The position numbers and the translations under genes are program-made. Positions 58,841-64,000 of a DNA stretch of 64,000 nt are shown here, piece by piece; within the stretch, counting starts at the first letter, position 1; the number at the start of each line of letters is the position of its first letter. The notes under the pieces were generated by a model. The model was not told the origin of the DNA, made no database searches, and worked only from the letters and a program-made list of their open reading frames with translations. Origin of the DNA: Streptomyces himalayensis subsp. himalayensis (GTDB lineage: Bacteria > Actinomycetota > Actinomycetes > Streptomycetales > Streptomycetaceae); NCBI RefSeq assembly GCF_013778455.1, contig NZ_JACEHE010000015.1, positions 1-64,000 of the forward strand, read 5' to 3'.

Positions 58841-60524
58841 ACCGGAGGTGCCCCGTATCGTTCAGCAGCCGCAGGCTCGCGTTCCCGTCCGCGTAGTACG
58901 CGATGGCGGAGAGCGAGGCCGCCGAGAGTTCCATGCGGAACAGGGACTCCGGCGGGGCGCCGAGTGCGAGGCGTACCAGCGTCTTGACCGGGGTGACATG
59001 CGTGACCAGGAGGACCGTGCGGCCTCTGTACGCGGTGATCAGCTTGTCGCGGGTCGCGGCGACCCGGCGGGTGACCGCCGCGAAGCTCTCGCCGCCACCG
59101 GTCGGTGCCGCCTTCGCCGAGGCGAGCCAGGCGTTCAGGTCGTCGGGGTAGCGGTCCCGTACCTCCGCGAACGTCAGGCCCTCCCACGCGCCGAAATCCG
59201 TCTCACGCAGCCCCTCCTCGATGCTCACCTCGAGTCCGAGCCGGGTGGCGACGATTCCCGCGGTCTCGCGGCACCGCCTGAGCGGTGAGGAGACGACGGC
59301 CTGGATCGTGCCGCGGGCGGCGAGCGCCGCCGCGACACGGTCGGCCTGGGCGCGGCCCGCGTCCGACAGCGCCGGGTCACTGCCGCCACTGCCGGAGAAC
59401 CGCTTCTCGCGGGTCAGCGGGGTCTCGCCGTGCCGCAGCAGTACGAGCGTTGCGGGCGCCCCCAGATCGGGGGGCGCAGCCCAGCCGACGGGCGGCGTAC
59501 CCACGGCGACGCTCCGAGCCGCCCGCACATCCGCGCCGGCCTTCGCCCGCACGTCAGCCGCCACCTCCCGAGGGGCCTCGGCGACAGCACCCCTCTTCGT
59601 ACCGGTACCGGCACCGGCACCGGCACCGGCATCCGCACCGACGCCAGCCTGCGCGCCCGCGCCGGCCTTCGCCCGCACATCAACCCCGGCGCCCCCAAGA
59701 GCCTCGCCGACAGCGCCAGCCGTCGTCCCGGCATCGACCTGCGCGCCCGCGCCGGCCTTCGCCTCGGCGTACGGCGGGGCGCCGACCCCAGCGTGCCTGC
59801 CCGCGTCGCTCCTGGCGCCGCCCTCGACCGTGCCACGCTCGGCGGTCGCGCCCGGAGCAGCCTCCGACGCCACGGCTCCCGGCCGCTGACCCACCCCCTG
59901 TTCCAGCAGATCAGCAGCGGCCTGCCCCTGCCGCCCCGCGGCGGCGGCCGTCTCCGCCCCGCCACCCCCGCGCGAAGCCGCACCCGCCATCGCTGCCCGA
60001 GCCCTGGCCGCCCCCGCTGCCGCGTCCCCGGGCGGCCCCGACGGGACGAGCACGGTGGGACCGGACGGGCCGGCGCCCAGCTCCGCCGAAGAGCGCGAAG
60101 CCGCCCACTGCTCGCCCCGCCTGCCCGCGTCCATCGCCTCGTTGGCCAGCCGGTCCGCGTGCTTGTTCTGTTCCCGCGGGATCCACTCGAAGGTGATCTG
60201 CGACGGCGGGAACACCGTCTTCGCCTCCGCCGCGAGCGGCTTCATGCCCGGGTGCTTGATCTTCCACCGGCCGGACATCTGCTCGACGACCAGCTTGGAG
60301 TCCATCCGTACGCGCACGCGCGCCGCCGGGTCCAGCTCGTGCGCGGCCCTGAGGCCGGCGAGCAGGCCCCGGTACTCGGCCACGTTGTTCGTGGCGGTCC
60401 CGATGTACTCGGCGGCCTCCACCAGGGTCTCCCCCGTGGCCGCGTCCTTCACGACGGCGCCGTAGCCCGCGGGCCCCGGGTTGCCCCGGGAGCCGCCGTC
60501 GGCCTCGACGATGAACTCACGCAT
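58839..60524 (-). CDS. Bifunctional RNase HI / acid phosphatase (CobC-like)
   Basis: The 561-aa fusion starts with RNase HI: FIVEADGGSRGNPGPAGYGA (first Asp), TNNVAEYRGLLAGLRAAHEL (Glu), RVRMDSKLVVEQMSGRWKIK (Asp) and WIPREQNKHADRLANEAMDA. The C-terminal histidine phosphatase begins VLLRHGETPLTREKRFSGSG and has VVSSPLRRCRETAGIVATRL. In mycobacteria and S. coelicolor such a protein cuts RNA:DNA hybrids and dephosphorylates alpha-ribazole phosphate for B12 synthesis. The linker (about 150-350) is unusually long, Ala/Gly-rich and built of repeats such as AKAGAGAQ and GAGAGAGT. It is the last gene of a NIF3 - zinc ribbon - RNase H operon. Confidence 0.93.
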   Translation of the reverse strand: MREFIVEADGGSRGNPGPAGYGAVVKDAATGETLVEAAEYIGTATNNVAEYRGLLAGLRAAHELDPAARVRVRMDSKLVVEQMSGRWKIKHPGMKPLAAEAKTVFPPSQITFEWIPREQNKHADRLANEAMDAGRRGEQWAASRSSAELGAGPSGPTVLVPSGPPGDAAAGAARARAAMAGAASRGGGGAETAAAAGRQGQAAADLLEQGVGQRPGAVASEAAPGATAERGTVEGGARSDAGRHAGVGAPPYAEAKAGAGAQVDAGTTAGAVGEALGGAGVDVRAKAGAGAQAGVGADAGAGAGAGTGTKRGAVAEAPREVAADVRAKAGADVRAARSVAVGTPPVGWAAPPDLGAPATLVLLRHGETPLTREKRFSGSGGSDPALSDAGRAQADRVAAALAARGTIQAVVSSPLRRCRETAGIVATRLGLEVSIEEGLRETDFGAWEGLTFAEVRDRYPDDLNAWLASAKAAPTGGGESFAAVTRRVAATRDKLITAYRGRTVLLVTHVTPVKTLVRLALGAPPESLFRMELSAASLSAIAYYADGNASLRLLNDTGHLR

Positions 60525-60546
60525 GCGCAGCCGCCCTGGCAGCGCG

Positions 60547-61290
60547 TTACAGGCCGGACTCGGACGTACGGACCAGGATGCGGCGGCAGTTCTCGCAGCG
60601 CACCACGGCGTCCGGGGCCGCGGCCCGCACCTCGTTGAGCTCGGTGATGTTGAGCTCCAGGCGGCAGCCCTCGCAGCGCCGCTGGTAGAGCCGGGCCGCG
60701 CCGATGCCGCCCTGCTGCCCGCGCAGCTTGTCGTAGAGCTTCAGCAGGTCCGCGGGCACGGAGGCGGACACGACCTCGCGCTCCTTGGTGACCGACGCCG
60801 TCTCGCCGTCGATCTCCTCGTACGCGGCGTCGCGGCGCCCCGTCGCGTCGTCGATCTTCGACTGGACGGACGAGACCCGCTCCGTCAGCTCGGCGACCCG
60901 CTCCTGCGCGGACTCGCGGCGCTCCATGACCTCGAGCACGATGTCCTCGAGATCGCCCTGGCGCCGGGCGAGGGACGCGATCTCGTGCTGGAGGTTCTCC
61001 AGGTCCTTCGGCGAGGTGATGGCGCCCGAGTCCAGGCGCTGCTGGTCGCGGGCGGCGCGCTGCCGGACCTGGTCGACGTCCTTCTCGGCCTTGTCCTGCT
61101 CGCGGGCGCAGTCGCTCTCCTCCGTCTGCGCGGCGACGAGCAGGTCGCGCAGCTGCGTCAGGTCCTTGTTCAGCGACTCGATCTCGGCGTGCTCGGCCAG
61201 CGACTTCCGCTTGTGCGCGAGCTGCTGCAGGCGTACGTCGAGGGCCTGGACGTCGAGGAGTCGGATCTGGTCGGCGGGCGCGGCGTTCAG
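60547..61290 (-). CDS. C4-type zinc ribbon domain protein (coiled coil)
   Basis: The 247-aa protein starts NAAPADQIRLLDVQALDVRL and then forms a long antiparallel coiled coil (about 20-180). The C-terminal zinc ribbon has two Cys pairs: RRCEGCRLELNITELNEV and VVRCENCRRILVRTSESGL. It resembles a family thought to bind nucleic acid with RNase HI and NIF3 partners. No ATG, GTG or TTG precedes the conserved N-terminus; CTG at 61290 overlaps the NIF3 stop (CTGA). I treat CTG as the start. It lies 22 bases before the RNase H start. Confidence 0.88.
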   Translation of the reverse strand: MNAAPADQIRLLDVQALDVRLQQLAHKRKSLAEHAEIESLNKDLTQLRDLLVAAQTEESDCAREQDKAEKDVDQVRQRAARDQQRLDSGAITSPKDLENLQHEIASLARRQGDLEDIVLEVMERRESAQERVAELTERVSSVQSKIDDATGRRDAAYEEIDGETASVTKEREVVSASVPADLLKLYDKLRGQQGGIGAARLYQRRCEGCRLELNITELNEVRAAAPDAVVRCENCRRILVRTSESGL

Positions 61291-62141
61291 TTGGGGGCTC
61301 CAGAAGGGGTGGGTGCGGCTGACGCCGCGTGGGTGGTCCAGGGGTCGGTGACCGTCTTCGAGACGTGGACGCGAAGTCCCCATCCGTGCCGGTCGGAGAT
61401 CTCGTCGAGCTGGGCTGCGGCCAGCTCGCACCAGGGCCACTCGGTGGCCCAGTGCGCCGCGTCGAGCAGCGCGAGAGGACTGTGTTCGCGGGCCTCGGAC
61501 ACCGGGTGGTGGCGCAGGTCCGCGGTGAGGAAGGCGTCGACGCCGGCGGCACGCACGTCGTCGAAGAGGCTGTCGCCGGAGCCGCCGCTGACCGCGACAG
61601 TACGCACCAGCATGTCCGGGTCGCCCGCGACGCGGATGCCCTGCGCCGTGGCGGGCAGCCGCTTCGCGGCGAGCTCGGCGAGCTCGCGCACGGTCAGCGG
61701 GTGGTCCAGCTCGCAGACCCGGCCGAGGCCGCGGCGGCCCTCGGGATCCGTCGGGTCCGGGACGAGGGGTCCCACGACCCGGAGGTCCAGCGCGCCCGCG
61801 AGGGCGTCCGATACGCCCGGGTCGGCGCGGTCGGCGTTGGTGTGCGCCACGTGCAGCGCGACGTCGTTCTTGATCAGGGTGTGCACGACGCGGCCCTTGA
61901 AGTGGGAGGCCGCGACCGTCGTCGTACCGCGCAGATACAGCGGGTGGTGGGTGACCAGCAGGTCGGCGCCGAGCTTCACGGCCTCGTGGGCGATCTCCTG
62001 GACGGGGTCGACCGCGAACAGCACTCGCGAGACCTCGGCGTCCGGTTCGCCGCAGACGGTGCCGACCGCGTCCCATCCCTCGGCCCGCTCGGGGGGCCAG
62101 AGTGCGTCGAGCGCGGCGGTGACTTCAGACAGACGGGGCAC
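61287..62141 (-). CDS. NIF3-like dinuclear metal protein
   Basis: The 284-aa protein belongs to the NIF3/YbgI family, which forms a hexameric ring with two metals. Ligands are seen in LLVTHHPLYLRGTTTVA, HVAHTNADRADPGVSDALAG and the C-terminal TADLRHHPVSEAREHSPLAL. The biochemical role is unclear; YbgI-type proteins may have GTP cyclohydrolase-like or repair functions. GTG 62141 (PRLSEVTAALDALWPPERAEG region) is chosen; the longer frame to 62282 is not homologous. It is the first gene in an operon with the zinc ribbon gene and the RNase H fusion. Confidence 0.92.
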   Translation of the reverse strand: MPRLSEVTAALDALWPPERAEGWDAVGTVCGEPDAEVSRVLFAVDPVQEIAHEAVKLGADLLVTHHPLYLRGTTTVAASHFKGRVVHTLIKNDVALHVAHTNADRADPGVSDALAGALDLRVVGPLVPDPTDPEGRRGLGRVCELDHPLTVRELAELAAKRLPATAQGIRVAGDPDMLVRTVAVSGGSGDSLFDDVRAAGVDAFLTADLRHHPVSEAREHSPLALLDAAHWATEWPWCELAAAQLDEISDRHGWGLRVHVSKTVTDPWTTHAASAAPTPSGAPN

Positions 62142-62418
62142 GAGGGACAGGCTAACTCGTCTTTGCTGCCGAGCCGCCGCCGCTCCCGCGGACCCGGCTG
62201 ATCGCCGCGGGCGCTCCCTGGTTCGAACAGAGATCAGACGGCAGTTGATGAGGCTCCCTAACCTTTGACATACCTTCGGCACCCGCCCCGGCTCAGCACA
62301 AGCCCCACCACTTCCTCAGGCGAATCGGGGCATCGCCACCCTTTGGTGTGAAGCGGGTGTCCGCTGGTGCCACGCGAACGCGTACGAAAACTAGCTTCGG
62401 CGCCGGAGGTGACCCACG

Positions 62419-63663
62419 ATGACGGCCCTTGCCATCGAGTCGGTTGCGGAGAACGAGCAGAAAGCGTTCGGCATGCGGCGGACGGCATGCATGATCGCCG
62501 CGGACGGCTCCTACGCCGCGCGGCTGGCGTACGACGGTCGGTCCTGGTTCCCCGAGCGGTGGACGCTGGACGGGCCCGAGCCCTATGCGGTGCCGCTGCC
62601 CGCGAACCAGCCGGAGGAGCCCGGCACCGAGGTGCTCCCCCTCACCGACGGGCGCGTGCTGATCCACCGCGTCACGGCCGGACGGCATGCCTTCTCGCTC
62701 CTCTATCCGACCGGTCCGGAGACCGGCGAGCTGCGTCTCGGGACCGTGCAGTGCGGAGAGCTGAGCCTGCTGCCGCCCGCGCCCGGCGGCTCGCGCGCGT
62801 ACGCGCTCGCGGCGGGCGAACAGTCGACGGCGGTATGGCTGGTGGCGGGCGGCGCGTTCGGGCCCGAGCATGTCGCTGAGATTCCCGGCCGCTGCTCGGG
62901 CGGCGTCTGGCTCGACCGTACGGGCCGGATGCTCGCCCTGGACCGGCGGCTGGACGGGCGCACCAAGACGGTCGCGGTCGACCTGGAGCGCGGCGGCGAG
63001 GTGTCGCCGCTCCTGCAGATCACCGAGGAGAGCAACGACCGGTTGCTGCTCGCGGACGCCGACAGCGGGCTGCTGCTGATCCGCTCCGATGCCCCTTCGC
63101 CGGGCCATGACCGGCTGGGCTGGGGGGTGCTGGGGAGCACGCTGCCGGTGCGCTTCCCCGAGTGCCTGCGGCTGACCGACTGCGCGGTGACGCCGTTCGC
63201 GATCCAGCCGGGGCAGGCGCTGATGCCGGAGAGCAGCGCGGTGGCGCTGCGGATCGACGGCGCGGCGGGCAGCTGGCTGGGAGTGTGGCGGCCCGCGCAG
63301 AAGCACGTGCATCAACTCCCCGCCCCCGAGGGTTGGTTGGCCGGGGCCGGCCTGTGGACGCGGGACGGGGTGCTCCGGCTGCCGTATGCGACGACTGCCG
63401 TGCCGTGCGGGGTGGCGCGGGTGCCCGCGCCGACGGAGACGCCCCGGCCCGCCGCCCCGGCCCCCGGCGGAGGACCGTCCTCGGGATCGGACTCGGCCTC
63501 GGGCGCGGGCTCGGGTTCGGACGCGAGCTCACTCCCCGGGTCCGGAGCAACGGTGCGAAAGCCGCGGTGGGAGAGGGTGGAGACGAACCCCGCCGCGGCC
63601 GCGGGACCACGCCCGGTCCCGTTGCAGCAGGCACCTCTCAACGGCCGTGAGGCCGCCGGTTAG
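62419..63663 (+). CDS. Conserved hypothetical protein, beta-propeller-like
   Basis: The 414-aa protein starts TALAIESVAENEQKAFGMRR. Repeated strand pairs such as GSYAARLAYDGRSWFPERWT, GGVWLDRTGRMLALDRRLDG and DRLLLADADSGLLLIRSDAP suggest a six- or seven-bladed propeller. The tail (about 345-414) is Pro/Ala/Ser-rich and disordered. I recognise no catalytic residues and no signal peptide. GCCGGAGGTGA lies upstream of ATG 62419. Confidence 0.75.
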   Translation: MTALAIESVAENEQKAFGMRRTACMIAADGSYAARLAYDGRSWFPERWTLDGPEPYAVPLPANQPEEPGTEVLPLTDGRVLIHRVTAGRHAFSLLYPTGPETGELRLGTVQCGELSLLPPAPGGSRAYALAAGEQSTAVWLVAGGAFGPEHVAEIPGRCSGGVWLDRTGRMLALDRRLDGRTKTVAVDLERGGEVSPLLQITEESNDRLLLADADSGLLLIRSDAPSPGHDRLGWGVLGSTLPVRFPECLRLTDCAVTPFAIQPGQALMPESSAVALRIDGAAGSWLGVWRPAQKHVHQLPAPEGWLAGAGLWTRDGVLRLPYATTAVPCGVARVPAPTETPRPAAPAPGGGPSSGSDSASGAGSGSDASSLPGSGATVRKPRWERVETNPAAAAGPRPVPLQQAPLNGREAAG

Positions 63664-63709
63664 ACTCGCCCGCTGCACCGAAAGATCTTGTTACGGGGTG
63701 ACCTACCGG

Positions 63710-63880
63710 ATGACGGAAACCAGAAGCAGTACGGACACGACGACCAACGACCCGCGGGCTGCCGCGCACCAGCCCGACGGCCACGGCAGGCACCGGGGCC
63801 CGGAGTCCGCCCTGGAGGGCGGCACGGTGGAGACGCCGGACCCGCGCGGCCGGCATCGCAAGCCGTCCGACGAGGGCTGA
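63710..63880 (+). CDS. Small hydrophilic protein
   Basis: The 56-aa frame starts MTETRSSTDTTTNDPRAAAH and ends GRHRKPSDEG. It is rich in Thr, Asp, Arg and His and has no hydrophobic segment, so it is probably disordered. No ribosome binding site is obvious: GGGGTG precedes the ATG by 13 bases. I have seen such short basic/acidic proteins in streptomycetes, but cannot name a family. Confidence 0.5.
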   Translation: MTETRSSTDTTTNDPRAAAHQPDGHGRHRGPESALEGGTVETPDPRGRHRKPSDEG

Positions 63881-63905
63881 GGCCCGCGGAGACGGAAGAT
63901 GCCCG

Positions 63906-63946
63906 GAGCCCGGCACCTGCGCGGAATGTGCGCAGGTGCCGGGCTC
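63906..63946. terminator. Strong terminator at the right edge
   Basis: GAGCCCGGCACCTGCGC and GCGCAGGTGCCGGGCTC form a perfect 17 bp stem with a 7-base loop, 26 bases after the small gene. Confidence 0.8.
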
Positions 63947-64000
63947 CTCGCACGTCCCGTGCTCGCGACAGCAGCCGGCCCCGGAACTACCCGCGCTTGA

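Noticed and set aside
62215..62235. tRNA-like TTCGAA word
   Set aside because: No cloverleaf can be drawn around it. I found no tRNA gene in the window.

Overview
The window is a 64 kb piece of a very high-GC actinobacterial chromosome, almost certainly Streptomyces. The codon use is strongly GC-biased at third positions, GTG starts and 4-base start/stop overlaps are common, and there are Tat substrates, an AfsR-type regulator, DtxR-type iron boxes, an actinobacterial type A RNase P RNA and many small palindromic intergenic repeats. From memory, the gene order glnA2 - nadE - panB - RNase HI/phosphatase - zinc ribbon - NIF3 matches the SCO2238-SCO2301 region of S. coelicolor; I could not run a comparison.

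Left end (1-7.5 kb) is accessory and decayed. It holds a flavin/PPOX gene broken by a 32 bp palindrome, a VOC protein, a VapBC-like toxin/antitoxin pair whose antitoxin carries a 1 bp frameshift, a DUF6188-like protein, a calcineurin-like phosphoesterase, two GNAT acetyltransferases and the C-terminal stub of a tyrosine integrase just before glnA2. I read it as an old integrative-element scar.

7.5-33 kb: glutamine-synthetase-like glnA2; a DUF3105-DUF305 pair with a Tat-type multicopper oxidase; nadE; two MFS exporters, one with a TetR regulator and a 19 bp palindromic operator; a membrane endonuclease/exonuclease/phosphatase protein; panB; a DrrAB-like ABC exporter next to a 1133-aa AfsR-like regulator; a site-2 protease; an F420-dependent NADP reductase-like protein; a sialidase-like protein; and methionine aminopeptidase.

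33-40 kb is an iron block. A heme oxygenase with one iron box is followed by PhzF and then efeO-efeB-efeU (ferrous iron uptake) with two adjacent iron boxes. A decayed copy of the efeU 3' end lies just downstream. Next come a lipoprotein and a primase-polymerase-domain gene whose last codons are repeated six times as a hairpin array.

40-64 kb: glycerophosphodiesterase, Rsm22-like methyltransferase, serine hydrolase/MFS pair, oxidoreductase, PhoD, lamin-tail protein, aldo/keto reductase, DoxX, a ParA-like ATPase, a membrane Ser/Thr kinase, rnpB, a Uma2 nuclease, a truncated merR, an RNase II-like enzyme, YaaA, KDPG aldolase, and the operon NIF3 - zinc ribbon - RNase HI/phosphatase.

No obvious new defence or biosynthetic system is visible. 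The most unusual material is repeat biology. Several unrelated repeat families begin exactly at stop codons (drrB-like permease, primase, phzF, KDPG aldolase), and one palindrome has disrupted a gene. Two genes also appear to start with CTG inside CTGA overlaps.
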